Counted from the first letter of the stretch, positions 1 through 8,989 are shown. The stretch is DNA of 64,000 nt from Mucilaginibacter sp. OK098 (GCF_900142915.1 NZ_FRCM01000001.1:1612001-1676000); one strand, 5' to 3'. Notes: generated by a model from the letters alone, not told the origin. Translations and numbers: made by a program.

Positions 1-512
1 TCATCGCCCCCTATGTGAATATATTTTGAAGTATGGGTTGATACAAGATCAGTATACAGGTCGGAAAATAATGCTTTATCCTGCTCTGTTTGCAGCGGAC
101 AAACCTGCGAAAAATCCTTTTGATCTTCCCTGAGGTCTTTGTACCTATCGTTCCTTAAAATATATTCCACATGCCCAAAACTTTGCTGAAGGGGGATCAC
201 GTCAACACCTATAAAGTTGCAGTAATTTATAAACCCTATAACCTCCTCCCTGCTATAAGCATACCGGTTAGGGATCAGCGGATGTTTTGTAAAAGGATAG
301 GTTCCCTCCCATTCCATTATTATGGTATTGATCCCCGCTTTGCTTAATTTTAATGCCAATGCCTTTAACGCATCCATCGTCATCACCTGGATCCGCAGAT
401 CTATATGGAAACCTTTAACTATAAATGGCGATGGACTTTTAACGGGGATTTGCGCATTTACGCTGCAAATAGTTATTAATAATATCAGCCAAACGGCTAA
501 ATATTTTCTCAT
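1..512 (-). CDS. Beta-N-acetylhexosaminidase-like GH20 (partial, C-terminus off window)
   Basis: An open frame runs from ATG at 512 to the window edge (170 codons), so only the N-terminal part is present. It starts with a signal peptide (MRKYLAVWLILLITICSVNA) and goes straight into a GH20-type TIM barrel without the usual N-terminal GH20b domain. Visible family signatures are QSFGHVEYIL around residue 115 and KYIHIGGD at the window edge, where the catalytic Asp-Glu pair of GH20 should follow. GH20 enzymes remove terminal GlcNAc or GalNAc from glycans; here the enzyme would be periplasmic or at the cell surface. It starts 12 nt after the stop of the beta-propeller gene, so the two are probably co-transcribed. 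Confidence 0.8.
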   Translation of the reverse strand, partial: MRKYLAVWLILLITICSVNAQIPVKSPSPFIVKGFHIDLRIQVMTMDALKALALKLSKAGINTIIMEWEGTYPFTKHPLIPNRYAYSREEVIGFINYCNFIGVDVIPLQQSFGHVEYILRNDRYKDLREDQKDFSQVCPLQTEQDKALFSDLYTDLVSTHTSKYIHIGGD

Positions 513-524
513 AAATTTTATAAT

Positions 525-1505
525 TTACTTTATTACAATAAGTCCGTTTGTGCCAAATGCCTTTAAATCTTTTGATACTTTAAAGGTGCCGAGGTCAATA
601 GTGCCAATATAGTCATCTTTAGCATGCGAAACATAGGCCCTCATACCGCTAACCTGTACATTTATTGGGGTGTCGCCGGTTTGGAGCCTGTGCATCACTT
701 CACCAGTTGCTGCATCAATCACCAATACAACACTATCAAAAGGTGCCGGCGCCAGGATATATTTCTGATCATCGGTTATGTTTGAATACAGGATCAGGCC
801 AACCTTAAGTTGCAGGTTGCTAAAGTGCTTTAAAATTGAAAGATCTGTTTTTGAAAGCAGGAATATTTCGTTTTTGCACGATGCTACTATCCATTGTTTC
901 GCTATTAAAAGCCCCCTTACCGGGCTTGAAAGCTCCATATGCTGTAGTATAGCCCCATTTTCAGGGTCGATCCTATAAACCCCGTTTTGCCCAGCCATTA
1001 CCCAAAGTGAATCATCGCGCGGGGAAAAAGAAAAATTATGTGTGCCTTTTGGAAGGGCGAATTTTCTTTTTACAATAAGATGCTGTGTATCAAAAACCAG
1101 CATGCTGTCGCCGCCGATCTCTGTATTTACAAAAAGCTCCCTATACTTACCCTGCCTGACCTTTATCCCATGCGGACCATTATGGACAGCGGTATCAGCA
1201 GCCGTGTAAAGTTCCTTAACAAGCTTCCCAACAAATGGATCAACAACACTGATCACATTCCCGGTTTTGCCGATCCTGAGGTCATAATCTTCCAGTCCAA
1301 AATTACTGATAAAGCATTTTTTGGTGACCGCATCATACGTAATTTCATGCGGTTTAAAACCGATTTTTACATGCCCGGTTTTTATCTGACTTTTCAGATC
1401 AAAGATCACTACCGAATCGCGATATTGTTGAACCGCCACGAGTTTTGACTGAGCGCTCGTAGAAGCACTCCAAAGTAAAAGCCCAAAAAGAAGGATCTTA
1501 TTCAA
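525..1505 (-). CDS. Secreted YncE/YVTN-like beta-propeller protein
   Basis: 326 residues with a signal peptide (MNKILLFGLLLWSASTSAQ). The body consists of repeated four-strand blades such as the stretch near VVIDAATGEVMHRLQTGDTP, typical of seven-bladed YncE/YVTN propellers found in Bacteroidota envelopes. No catalytic motif is visible; such proteins usually act as binding or scaffold modules. The start is TTG at 1505: no ATG lies in frame nearby, and the signal peptide begins exactly there. The gene precedes the partial GH20 gene by 12 nt, which suggests a shared role in glycan binding or turnover, but the ligand cannot be read from the sequence. Confidence 0.7.
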   Translation of the reverse strand: MNKILLFGLLLWSASTSAQSKLVAVQQYRDSVVIFDLKSQIKTGHVKIGFKPHEITYDAVTKKCFISNFGLEDYDLRIGKTGNVISVVDPFVGKLVKELYTAADTAVHNGPHGIKVRQGKYRELFVNTEIGGDSMLVFDTQHLIVKRKFALPKGTHNFSFSPRDDSLWVMAGQNGVYRIDPENGAILQHMELSSPVRGLLIAKQWIVASCKNEIFLLSKTDLSILKHFSNLQLKVGLILYSNITDDQKYILAPAPFDSVVLVIDAATGEVMHRLQTGDTPINVQVSGMRAYVSHAKDDYIGTIDLGTFKVSKDLKAFGTNGLIVIK

Positions 1506-1584
1506 TTTAATCAGGAATTGATGTGAGATAAAAATAAGTAAAAATTTTCTGCGTATTTATATTAAGGGAACCATAATATTAAAA

Positions 1585-1615
1585 AAGCCCGGTTATGCTG
1601 ATGCATACCGGGCCT
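1585..1615 (-). terminator. Rho-independent terminator
   Basis: The arms GCCCGG and CCGGGC, with extra pairing through the ATGC region, form a strong hairpin. Read on the minus strand the hairpin is followed by a T-run, so it ends transcription of the DinB-like gene at 1634-2161. A shorter T-rich tract on the plus side could make it bidirectional. Confidence 0.75.
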
Positions 1616-1633
1616 TCTTTTAGTCGATAGTTT

Positions 1634-2161
1634 TTAAAACAGCATTTCAGGAGGTGGAGTTACACCTTTTAAGCGTAGATAAACAGTTGTTTGTCCGCGG
1701 TGGTGGGTCTGGTGTTCAAATCCTTTTCCGAATAATTCAAATTTCGCCATGTCTTTACCAGCAAACTTTGTAGTTTCATCCAGCTGAGCCTGGGTCATGC
1801 CCTGCAGGCTACTTATTGCAAAATCATAACTATCCATTACTGCTTTTGTAGTGGCTTCTTTTGTTTGGGCAACAGTTTTTTCAACAGACACATCTTTACC
1901 AAGCGGGCTTGGTTTGCCGCTGGCCATTGAACAGAAAAAGTAGTTCGCATCCGCTAAATGAAGCATTTGCTGTGCAAAATTCCTCATTTCGGGAGTTGGT
2001 TTAAATGCGTAACCATCAGCGGGCATTGCATCAAGATAAGCTTTAGTGTAAGCTTTTGCACGGGTAAATTCACCCACAAGCTTTGCCTGGGTAAATTGCG
2101 CGTAAACTGAACTGCAGGCAAATGTTACCAGCATGGTTAATAATAGCGATAATCGTTTCAT
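1634..2161 (-). CDS. DinB-family protein with signal peptide
   Basis: 175 residues. Residues 1-22 form a signal peptide (ending SSVYAQ). The remainder is a DinB/DfsB-like four-helix bundle: an early His in QQMLHLADANYFF and the late pair in HQTHHRGQTTVYLRLKG match the three-His metal site of the family. DinB-like proteins are metal-dependent, often thiol-using enzymes, though most have no assigned substrate. The unusual point is the signal peptide, which would place this one in the periplasm, whereas most of the family is cytosolic. It is followed by a clear terminator and appears monocistronic. Confidence 0.8.
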   Translation of the reverse strand: MKRLSLLLTMLVTFACSSVYAQFTQAKLVGEFTRAKAYTKAYLDAMPADGYAFKPTPEMRNFAQQMLHLADANYFFCSMASGKPSPLGKDVSVEKTVAQTKEATTKAVMDSYDFAISSLQGMTQAQLDETTKFAGKDMAKFELFGKGFEHQTHHRGQTTVYLRLKGVTPPPEMLF

Positions 2162-2276
2162 GTTTTTAAGTTTTTATTGATTGATAATTGGTTTTATGCT
2201 CAAATGGTCAGGTACATCGGGGCAATAGTACCCTGAAATATAAATTAAAACTAAGAAAATTAATTAACACCCCAAG

Positions 2277-2765
2277 CTACCTGCACAATTTATTGATCAG
2301 GATTTCATGCTGCGGATACAATGCGGTTAGTTTGTGCTTTTCGGCCATCTCAAATTCGCTAAAATCAAAACCGGGAGCAACGGCGCAACTTACTAAGGTA
2401 AACTCTTCTTTGGATGGGATTTCTGCCGCAAACCATAATCCGGCTTTTATGGCTATGGATAAGTTTCCTGATGCAGTATCTGAAAGCTCAAATGTTAAAT
2501 GTGCCCCAGCATCATCAATTACATGAATGTGTAATGGAACTCCCTTATGAAAATACCAGATCTCGTCTGATGCAAGGCGGTGAAAGCCTGAATAGTCCGC
2601 TCCTTCAAGTAAATAATAAATGGAGGTACAGGCCCGCTTAAATTTGAAAGAGTCGTTATCCGTTACCTCTATTTCAGAACGAAAAACTTCTTTGTAATAG
2701 CCGCCTTCAGGGTGCGGTTGCAGCTGTAAGTGATCTATCCAGTAAGTGGCGTTTTGTTGATGCAT
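2277..2765 (-). CDS. Cupin-5 (DUF985) family protein
   Basis: 162 residues, the normal length for the DUF985 cupin family. The N-terminal signature LQLQPHPEGGYYKEVFRS and the central DEIWYFHKGVPLHIHVID are typical, with His and Glu residues in the position of a cupin metal site. The biochemical function of this family is not settled. The gene starts 1 nt after the stop of the MFS carrier gene (2767-4092), so it is almost certainly its downstream operon partner. Confidence 0.85.
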   Translation of the reverse strand: MHQQNATYWIDHLQLQPHPEGGYYKEVFRSEIEVTDNDSFKFKRACTSIYYLLEGADYSGFHRLASDEIWYFHKGVPLHIHVIDDAGAHLTFELSDTASGNLSIAIKAGLWFAAEIPSKEEFTLVSCAVAPGFDFSEFEMAEKHKLTALYPQHEILINKLCR

Positions 2766-2766
2766 A

Positions 2767-4092
2767 TTAAACAGGAATAGCTATTTCAGCCTTTTTTACT
2801 TTCTTTTCAGCCAGCAGTAATATGATCAGCAAAAATAAACCGATAGCAAAAAAGCAATCTAATGCCAGCGCTGAATTACGCATTTCATGGGTCCATGATT
2901 CAACAAAACCGAAGCAAAACAAGCCCACTACTATTGATAGTTTTTCTGTAACATCATAAAAGCTAAAGTATGAAGCGGTATCAGGAATATTTAAAGGCAA
3001 GTATTTGGAATAAGTTGAGCGCGATAATGACATTACTCCTCCCATTACTAAACCAACCACAAATGCTGCAACATAAAATTGCATATCATTGGCGATAAAG
3101 TATAAGAAGCAGCACAATACTGTCCAAATGATTATCAAAACTATAAGCGTGCGCACGTTACCATATTTTTCTGATGATTTAGAAGTAATATAGGCGCCAA
3201 TAATAGCTACCACCTGAATGATGAGGATAATGCTGATCAGGTCGTCATCCTTCATATGCAGTTCTTTGGCGGCAAAGCTGGCGGCTACAAGCAAAATTGT
3301 TTGCACCCCTACCGAGTAAAAGAAAAATGCGGAAAGAAAACGTTTTAACAACGGCATCTGTCTTATTTTACCAAATACTTTTGCAAGCTCCTTAAACCCT
3401 CCTGTTAATACATTATAGTTATGTGAGCCAGCATTAGGTTGTCCCTTTGGCAGCATAAAAAACGGAATAATGGCAAAGCCAATCCACCAAAAAAACACAA
3501 TTAAAAATGAGATCCGGGCTGGTAACGCATCATCGGTAATACCAAACCATAGCGGCTTTAATACCGGTATAAAGCAAATTACCTGCACCACAATACTTCC
3601 TAAAAAGCCGTATATAAAACCTTTTGCGCTAACGGCGTCTTGCTGATCTACAGATGCTATTTGCGGGAGGTATGAATTGTAAAACACAAAGCCTCCGCAG
3701 TATCCTATGGATGCAAGGCCAAAACAGATCATCGGAATTTCAAGGGGACTATCCGGTTTAAAAAAGAATAAACCGGCACAGGCCAAACTGCCAAGCCACG
3801 TAAACATTTGCAGGTACAGTTTTTTGTTGCCGCGATAATCAGCAATGGACGTTAATATAGGCAATATGGCAACTACTATTAAATAGGAAAGCCCAAGTAT
3901 GTAAGTAAATAGTACAGTATTTACGTATGGATGCCCAAAAAAGGTAACCATATTATCCTTTTTAGCGTTTGCCGTTACAGCAACATAATAGGCCGGGAAT
4001 ATGGTTGAGGTGATCACCATATTGTATGATTGATTGGCCCAATCGAACATGCACCATGCCCAGATGGTTTTCTTATTATTTTTAGCTTCCAT
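2767..4092 (-). CDS. MFS transporter, UMF1/Atg22-like
   Basis: 441 residues with about twelve hydrophobic segments. The opening KTIWAWCMFDWANQSYN is the hallmark of the UMF1 (Atg22-like) branch of the major facilitator superfamily, whose bacterial members are putative solute exporters or permeases of unknown substrate. It lies in the inner membrane. It is directly followed by the cupin gene, one base apart. The region upstream of its start (4093-4190) is a low-complexity inverted repeat rather than a recognisable promoter. Confidence 0.85.
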   Translation of the reverse strand: MEAKNNKKTIWAWCMFDWANQSYNMVITSTIFPAYYVAVTANAKKDNMVTFFGHPYVNTVLFTYILGLSYLIVVAILPILTSIADYRGNKKLYLQMFTWLGSLACAGLFFFKPDSPLEIPMICFGLASIGYCGGFVFYNSYLPQIASVDQQDAVSAKGFIYGFLGSIVVQVICFIPVLKPLWFGITDDALPARISFLIVFFWWIGFAIIPFFMLPKGQPNAGSHNYNVLTGGFKELAKVFGKIRQMPLLKRFLSAFFFYSVGVQTILLVAASFAAKELHMKDDDLISIILIIQVVAIIGAYITSKSSEKYGNVRTLIVLIIIWTVLCCFLYFIANDMQFYVAAFVVGLVMGGVMSLSRSTYSKYLPLNIPDTASYFSFYDVTEKLSIVVGLFCFGFVESWTHEMRNSALALDCFFAIGLFLLIILLLAEKKVKKAEIAIPV

Positions 4093-4109
4093 TCAGGCGC
4101 TAAAAATAA

Positions 4110-4192
4110 GTAAAAAGGTGAAAGGTAAAAGCTAAAAGGCGAAAGGTTTTAACGAAAAAATATACTTTACCTTTTATCTTTCGCCTTTTAGT
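4110..4192. repeat. Low-complexity inverted repeat (AAAAGGCGAAAGG type)
   Basis: Purine-rich copies on the left (AAAGGTGAAAGGTAAAAG, AAAAGGCGAAAGG) are mirrored as a reverse complement on the right (CTTTACCTTTTATCTTTCGC), so the stretch can fold into a long stem. It is non-coding and lies between two minus-strand genes. Confidence 0.6.
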
Positions 4193-4255
4193 TTATTAAA
4201 GGGAACATATCGATTTTTTATCTTGATTCCTGGCTCTTAATTCCTGGTTCTAAAA

Positions 4256-5002
4256 TTATTCCCTTCCCTGGTTCAGTGTTTTTAAAGCTTCTTCGGGCGA
4301 TGAAAGATATAATTTGTACAGATCAGCAGTTTGGCCAATGTGTAATTCATATTCGTCTTTTTCAAAACCATCTACCAAACCCTGGGCAACTACCTCTGGC
4401 GGAATGCCGTTTTCGCCACCTATTTCACTGGAGAATTCGGTATTTACCAACGGCGGCATCAACTCAAATACTTTAATCCCGGTATTTAAAGCAAGGGCAT
4501 ATCTTAGTGCCCTTGTGTACGAATGCAGGGCGGCTTTGCTTGCTGCATAAGTAGCCAGGTTTATACCCGGTACAAAAGCCACTATTGAGCTTACATTTAC
4601 TATTGCAGCTTCTTTTGAAACACGCAACAGCGGCAATAATTTCTCTGTAAGTCTTATTATTGATAAGTAATTGGTTTGGATCTCATCAGCGGCCTTTGAA
4701 TAAATACCGCTATCAGTGCTCAAACGATGATAGTATGCCTGACCTGCATTATTAATCAAAATATCCAATCCGCCAAATTCATTGTTTATACGTTCAACCA
4801 CCTTATCAACGTCATTTTCGCTGTTCACATCTGTTGAGATATAACTAACGTTGTTTAACTGCGCTGCCGCTTTTTGCAAACGAGCTTCGCTCCTGCCGGT
4901 AATAATTACCTTGTTACCTTTATTGCTCAATAATTTGGCTATCTCAAAGCCTATACCCGAACCGCCACCGGTTATCAGTACTGTTTTTCCTGTAATATTC
5001 AT
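4256..5002 (-). CDS. Short-chain dehydrogenase/reductase, DltE-like
   Basis: 248 residues from ATG at 5002. Classical SDR layout: TGGGSGIGFEIAKLL near the N-terminus binds NAD(P), NNAG follows the fourth strand, and Ser with YAASK form the catalytic site. Overall it resembles the DltE group of SDRs; the substrate is unknown. A longer frame opens at 5047, but its first 15 residues (rich in Lys, Asn, Gln, Thr) come from repeat-like AT-rich DNA, and the SDR fold begins just after the Met at 5002. The DHA2 pump lies upstream on the same strand, about 100 nt away across a low-complexity spacer. Confidence 0.85.
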   Translation of the reverse strand: MNITGKTVLITGGGSGIGFEIAKLLSNKGNKVIITGRSEARLQKAAAQLNNVSYISTDVNSENDVDKVVERINNEFGGLDILINNAGQAYYHRLSTDSGIYSKAADEIQTNYLSIIRLTEKLLPLLRVSKEAAIVNVSSIVAFVPGINLATYAASKAALHSYTRALRYALALNTGIKVFELMPPLVNTEFSSEIGGENGIPPEVVAQGLVDGFEKDEYELHIGQTADLYKLYLSSPEEALKTLNQGRE

Positions 5003-5043
5003 TGTTTTAATTGTTTGATTATTATATTGTTTTATTGTTGTTT

Positions 5044-5106
5044 TCATCCTCCTAACCCCAACTAATCTCTGGTCTCTAACCTCTAATCTCTAATCTCTAA
5101 CCCCAC
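5044..5106. repeat. Degenerate TCTAATCTCTAACC tandem repeat
   Basis: The spacer between the SDR gene and the DHA2 pump gene is built of 7-14 nt units such as TCTAACC and TCTAATC. Related 'TCTTGATTCCTGACTC' spacers occur at 4215-4255, 13138-13172 and 20490-20640, so this is a recurring class of low-complexity intergenic DNA in the genome. Confidence 0.6.
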
Positions 5107-5108
5107 CC

Positions 5109-6659
5109 TCAATGATCCGTCAATATCATTTTAGGCGCTGTGCTTTTTGGCGCTTTAACCACAAACAGCAGCAAAGGCAGCGCAATAGCAAATAATAGCC
5201 CTATCAAATAGTAAGAATCCAGGTAACTCAATAATGTTGATTGTTTAACAACTGCAAGGTCTATCACCTGCATTCCTTTCAGCTTTGCATCGGCCAGGCC
5301 GATCCCTTTGTGCTGAAAATATGCAGTATACGAATTAAGCCGTTCAACAGCCTGTGGGTTTGTGGTTGTAATATTGGCAAGCAAATCAGTACGGTGCGAA
5401 GCTATTCTGCGGGCAGAGTAGGTGTTTATAGCCGAAATCCCAAACGCCCCACCAAGTTGCCGCATCATGTTATTTAACGACGCTCCCTGCGGAATATCCT
5501 TCGGCGCCAATGATGATATAGCCAGCATTGTTAATGGCACAGTTAAAAACGCCATCCCCAATGCCCTGAATATTAAGTTTATGGTAATTGTATTTGCGGA
5601 GGTATCCAGGCTCATACCCGACATGTTCCAGTTGAAATAGATAAAGCAAAAGAAACCCACAACTATTATTATCAGCGGCGATACCCCTGCCTGTAAAAGC
5701 TTACCCGAAACCATTAATCCTAATATTGCTATTATGGCTCCCGGCAATAGCAGCAAACCGGTTTGTGTAGGTGTAAAGCCAAGCAAGCGCTGTGCAATTA
5801 CCGGTGTAAGGAAGATAGAAGTAAACATGCCTATCCCCGTAATAAAAGTTAGTATAGCCGCTATGGTTAATGTTTTGCTTTTAAAAACCCGCAGATTTAC
5901 CACCGGGTGCTCCACATGCAGTTCCCATATAATAAATGCTGTTAATGCTACAACTGCGGTAATGGTTAAAAACAGGATATAACCTGTAGCAAACCAGTCC
6001 TCAGTTTGGCCCCTTTCAAGCACGGTTTGTAGTGACCCTATGCCAATGGTTAGCAGGACGATGCCAGTCCAGTCTACCCTTTGTATTTTTGATTTTATGG
6101 TAGGTTCTGTAAGCAAAAAATAGCAGGAGGTCGCAGCTAATATTCCTATCGGGATGTTGATGTAAAATATCAGCGGCCATGAATAATTTTCGGTGATGAT
6201 CCCACCCATTGTGGGACCAATTGTTGGGCCGATAAATACGCCTACGCCAAATATAGCACTGGCAACACCTTGTTTTTCTTTAGGGAACAGCTCAAAAATA
6301 ACAGCCTGCGATACTGACAGCAATGCCCCCCCGCCAAGCCCCTGCAAAAATCTGAAAAACACCAGTGTCCAAATATTAGTTGCACTCCCGCACATAAACG
6401 AACAGACAACAAATAAAATAATAGAGCCGATATAATAATTTCTTCGCCCCAGCTTAATAGTTAAAAAGCTGGTTAAGGGGATAATAATAACATTAGCAAT
6501 AGCGTAAGCGGTAATTACCCAGGTGGTGTCTTCCAGCGTAGCACCCAGGTTACCACTCATGTGCGATAGCGCTACATTTACTATCGTGGTATCTATCAGC
6601 TCCATTACTGCTGCAAGCAGAACAGTAATGATTAGCAGGTTTCGTTTTAAATTATTCAT
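5109..6659 (-). CDS. DHA2-family (EmrB/QacA) multidrug efflux MFS transporter
   Basis: 516 residues with about fourteen membrane segments, the hallmark of the DHA2 drug:proton antiporter family. The N-terminal motif LMELIDTTIVNVALSHM (conserved D with TTIVNVAL) and the fifth-helix motif around FIGPTIGPTMGG are diagnostic. It should export toxic organic compounds from the inner membrane. No membrane-fusion partner or TolC-like channel is encoded nearby. A perfect TetR-type palindrome (6684-6711) lies 25 nt upstream of the start, and the tetR gene is directly upstream on the same strand, so repression by that protein is very likely. Confidence 0.9.
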   Translation of the reverse strand: MNNLKRNLLIITVLLAAVMELIDTTIVNVALSHMSGNLGATLEDTTWVITAYAIANVIIIPLTSFLTIKLGRRNYYIGSIILFVVCSFMCGSATNIWTLVFFRFLQGLGGGALLSVSQAVIFELFPKEKQGVASAIFGVGVFIGPTIGPTMGGIITENYSWPLIFYINIPIGILAATSCYFLLTEPTIKSKIQRVDWTGIVLLTIGIGSLQTVLERGQTEDWFATGYILFLTITAVVALTAFIIWELHVEHPVVNLRVFKSKTLTIAAILTFITGIGMFTSIFLTPVIAQRLLGFTPTQTGLLLLPGAIIAILGLMVSGKLLQAGVSPLIIIVVGFFCFIYFNWNMSGMSLDTSANTITINLIFRALGMAFLTVPLTMLAISSLAPKDIPQGASLNNMMRQLGGAFGISAINTYSARRIASHRTDLLANITTTNPQAVERLNSYTAYFQHKGIGLADAKLKGMQVIDLAVVKQSTLLSYLDSYYLIGLLFAIALPLLLFVVKAPKSTAPKMILTDH

Positions 6660-6683
6660 TTTTTGTTCTTTTTATTCTCATTT

Positions 6684-6711
6684 ATTTAAAAGACCGATCG
6701 GTCTTTTAAAT
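6684..6711. promoter_or_regulatory. TetR operator (28-bp perfect palindrome)
   Basis: A perfect 28-bp inverted repeat with core AAAGACCGATCGGTCTTT lies between the tetR stop and the efflux pump start. Its core ACCGATCGGT recurs with one mismatch in the tetR promoter (7326-7340). Symmetry, position and the second copy make it the likely operator through which the TetR protein controls the pump. Confidence 0.85.
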
Positions 6712-6722
6712 AGCAAAAAAAT

Positions 6723-7310
6723 TTATTTGCTATTTTGTTCAATTTCGGCCTTAAGCATATTAGTTACCACATGCATGTGCTTACTGCTGTTCTGTACCTT
6801 ACTTATTAATATGGCTCCTTCAATCATGGTAAACATTTTTATGGCAAATGTTTCCGCATCAAATATTTTTGGGAACTCACCGCTTTCCTGCCCTTTGTTA
6901 ATGATCTTCGAAATTCTGGATTGAAACCTGTTTATAACTTCGTTTACCTTTTGTTTCATCACCGGGTTAGTATCATCAGCCTCGGTACCAAAATTCAGGA
7001 TCGGGCATCCTCCGTTATTCGATTTGAACAACTTGTTCTCGTAAAAATCAAGCAACGCAAAAAGCTTTTCCTTTGCAGTAACTTTACCATCAATACTTTT
7101 GTTGATCTCTGCAGAAAGCAGGTCGGTTAAGTATTTAAATGATTCCAGGCAGATCTCTTCCTTGCTCTCAAAGTTGCCATACAGGCCGCCCTTAGCCAGC
7201 TTGGTGGCTTCCATAATATCACTCATCGACGTACCGGCAATCCCTTTCCTGTTAAAAATGGGCGCTGCCATTTCAATAATAAACTGCCGTGTTCTTTCTG
7301 CCTTTGTCAT
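6723..7310 (-). CDS. TetR-family transcriptional repressor
   Basis: 195 residues from ATG at 7310. The N-terminal helix-turn-helix (ERTRQFIIEMAAPIFNRKG, then TSMSDIMEATKLAKGGLYGN) is a standard TetR DNA-binding domain, and the divergent C-terminal half is the ligand-sensing and dimer part. A frame open from 7349 would add 13 residues, but those bases contain the gene's own promoter and operator, so 7310 is the real start. It is followed by the DHA2 pump gene with an operator in between; the ligand is probably a pump substrate. Confidence 0.9.
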   Translation of the reverse strand: MTKAERTRQFIIEMAAPIFNRKGIAGTSMSDIMEATKLAKGGLYGNFESKEEICLESFKYLTDLLSAEINKSIDGKVTAKEKLFALLDFYENKLFKSNNGGCPILNFGTEADDTNPVMKQKVNEVINRFQSRISKIINKGQESGEFPKIFDAETFAIKMFTMIEGAILISKVQNSSKHMHVVTNMLKAEIEQNSK

Positions 7311-7318
7311 TACGAGTA

Positions 7319-7349
7319 CAAATATAAACCGATTGGTCTTATTTGTCAA
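7319..7349 (-). promoter_or_regulatory. tetR promoter with embedded operator
   Basis: On the minus strand TTG (7349-7347), a 20-nt spacer and TATATTTG (7326-7319) match the Bacteroidota housekeeping promoter. The imperfect palindrome AACCGATTGGTCTT (7327-7340) sits in the spacer and shares its core with the perfect operator at 6684-6711. This implies autorepression, and it sets the tetR start at 7310 rather than 7349. Confidence 0.8.
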
Positions 7350-7426
7350 AGAAGCATTTGTTTAGTTTACGTTTTGATTACAAATTGCATAGTTTAATCT
7401 ATATGATCGAAGTAATAATTAAAAAC

Positions 7427-7545
7427 ATGTCATTGCGAGCGCAGCGTGGCAACCGCACGCTGTACACAACCGTCAGTGCAAGTTCTGCACCTTTCTGTTC
7501 GCTCTGTAAAGTATGCGATTGCTTCGTTCCTCGCAATGACACGGT
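7427..7545. repeat. Palindromic intergenic repeat, family A (TCATTGCGAG)
   Basis: An element of about 115 bp bounded by TGTCATTGCGAGCG and its near reverse complement CCTCGCAATGACA, with GAAGCAATCGC-type inner arms. Two more copies of the family lie at 43194-43310 and 50408-50520. It is non-coding and resembles a non-autonomous hairpin element. Confidence 0.75.
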
Positions 7546-7578
7546 GATAATTATTGACTACCCCTAGCAAAAGCCTTC

Positions 7579-7899
7579 CTACCCCTCCACACTAATCACA
7601 TACCCTGAATCACTATCCCCGCTAATTGAAGCTGTCTGGCCGGCTTTCATTAAAACAGCAGGGGTTGAAATTTCCTCTATTTTCATAACTCCGCCATTAA
7701 CGGTTATAGCCGGGGTTATAACTGCTACATGAAATTCAACATCAGCAGCAACAGGGACGCTGGCGGTTGAGCCTTTGCTTAAAGAGATCAGGTGCACGGC
7801 GACCTCCAGTCCATCCGGAAGTGAGTTATTTTGCTGAAAAATCACTACCTGTGAATTATTGGCATCGTTTGAATTATTGATAAAGTTTAGCTCGTCCAT
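7579..7899 (-). CDS. Hypothetical protein, 106 aa
   Basis: Not recognised. It is acidic, starts MDELNFINNSNDANNSQVV, lacks a signal peptide or membrane segment, and is rich in Val, Ala, Ser and Thr with an alternating pattern that suggests beta strands. It has an ATG start and no close neighbour on the same strand (the AraC gene ends 80 nt upstream). A strand-rich small cytosolic protein is all that can be said; it could be a species-specific gene. Confidence 0.5.
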   Translation of the reverse strand: MDELNFINNSNDANNSQVVIFQQNNSLPDGLEVAVHLISLSKGSTASVPVAADVEFHVAVITPAITVNGGVMKIEEISTPAVLMKAGQTASISGDSDSGYVISVEG

Positions 7900-7978
7900 C
7901 CTATTGGTGTTTAAATTGAATTATGGTAATAAAGATAAATTATAATTGAAGATTTGCTGTAAAAAAACCATTACCAAC

Positions 7979-8989
7979 TTAATTTCTTAATGTTTTCGCA
8001 TAACTCCCCGGTGTTACTCCTGTCCACCGTTTAAAGGTACGGGTAAAAGCACTCAGCTCGTTATAACCCAGCATATACGAGATCTGTTTAACCGGCACAT
8101 CCCCTGCTTTCAGGTAATTAATTGCAAGAGCTTTGCGTACCTCATCTGTTATCAGCTGAAAATTCACGCCTTCCTCTTTTAGCTTTCGCTGGATAGTGCG
8201 TGCGCTTAGGTTAAAGTTTGATGAAATATCTTCTAATGATACCATACCCAGGTAAGAGTTATCAAGCAAATAATTATAAATGCGTTTGTGCAGCGTATGT
8301 TTATCAATCACCGGCTCCTTTAAGGGTTGAATTTTCTGCAGCAGCATGTTTTGCCATTCGTAATTGGCGGTTATTATCGGCTCGTCCCAATAGCGCTTGT
8401 CAAATGCTATGGAACATCCATCATTAATAGCAATGGCTTTACAACGCATTACCCGTTCAAAATCGTCCATATTATCAATTGGCTTGGCATAATTTACCTT
8501 TACTGGTTTTATTTTTTTGAGCATCAGTCCGTCCATCTCATGGATCGTAAATACCATCAGCAGGTCAAGTGTTTGACTTATCGGCTGCAAATTTTGCCAA
8601 TTTGGTACCTGGGGGATAAAATGAACCGTAAACCAATCCGCATCTTGCACTATTTCCAGCTTAAATGAATCGGTTAATAAATGTACCAGCGAAGAAGCTA
8701 CCGTAATAGCCTCGCCAACCGTACTGCTGCTTTTTATGATCTCGCCAACAACGCCTAATGCCGATAGCTGCAACGACTCCCCGAAGTGCAGCCCGAAATG
8801 ATCATCCCTGCTTAAATGGATGGCATTTACCCAGGCATCCGTTACCTGCTTTTGGGTAAGCTGTTTCTCTTTGTTTTGAAGTTCTTTCTGGGTGATGTTT
8901 GCTAGTTTACATAATACCTCTGGCGAGATATCCCTTTGCGCCGCATAAGCCAGCAAGCTTATTATCAGTTTCTTTTGTTGATCTTCCAT
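7979..8989 (-). CDS. AraC-family transcriptional regulator
   Basis: 336 residues from ATG at 8989. The N-terminal about 200 residues match the 'arabinose-binding domain of AraC, N-term' type found in OruR/ArgR-like regulators (region SALGVVGEIIKSSSTVGEAI). The last 100 residues are a double helix-turn-helix: SLEDISSNFNLSARTIQRKL and PVKQISYMLGYNELSAFTRT. A frame open from 9049 would add 20 residues lacking family similarity. It is divergent from the hydrolase gene at 9143, a common arrangement for a regulator and its target; the inducer is unknown. Confidence 0.85.
   Translation of the reverse strand: MEDQQKKLIISLLAYAAQRDISPEVLCKLANITQKELQNKEKQLTQKQVTDAWVNAIHLSRDDHFGLHFGESLQLSALGVVGEIIKSSSTVGEAITVASSLVHLLTDSFKLEIVQDADWFTVHFIPQVPNWQNLQPISQTLDLLMVFTIHEMDGLMLKKIKPVKVNYAKPIDNMDDFERVMRCKAIAINDGCSIAFDKRYWDEPIITANYEWQNMLLQKIQPLKEPVIDKHTLHKRIYNYLLDNSYLGMVSLEDISSNFNLSARTIQRKLKEEGVNFQLITDEVRKALAINYLKAGDVPVKQISYMLGYNELSAFTRTFKRWTGVTPGSYAKTLRN

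Noticed and set aside
5003..5047. N-terminal extension of the SDR
   Set aside because: The 15 extra residues come from AT-rich repeat-like DNA and precede the Rossmann fold without adding any family element.
7311..7349. N-terminal extension of TetR
   Set aside because: The bases contain a consensus promoter and an operator of the gene itself.
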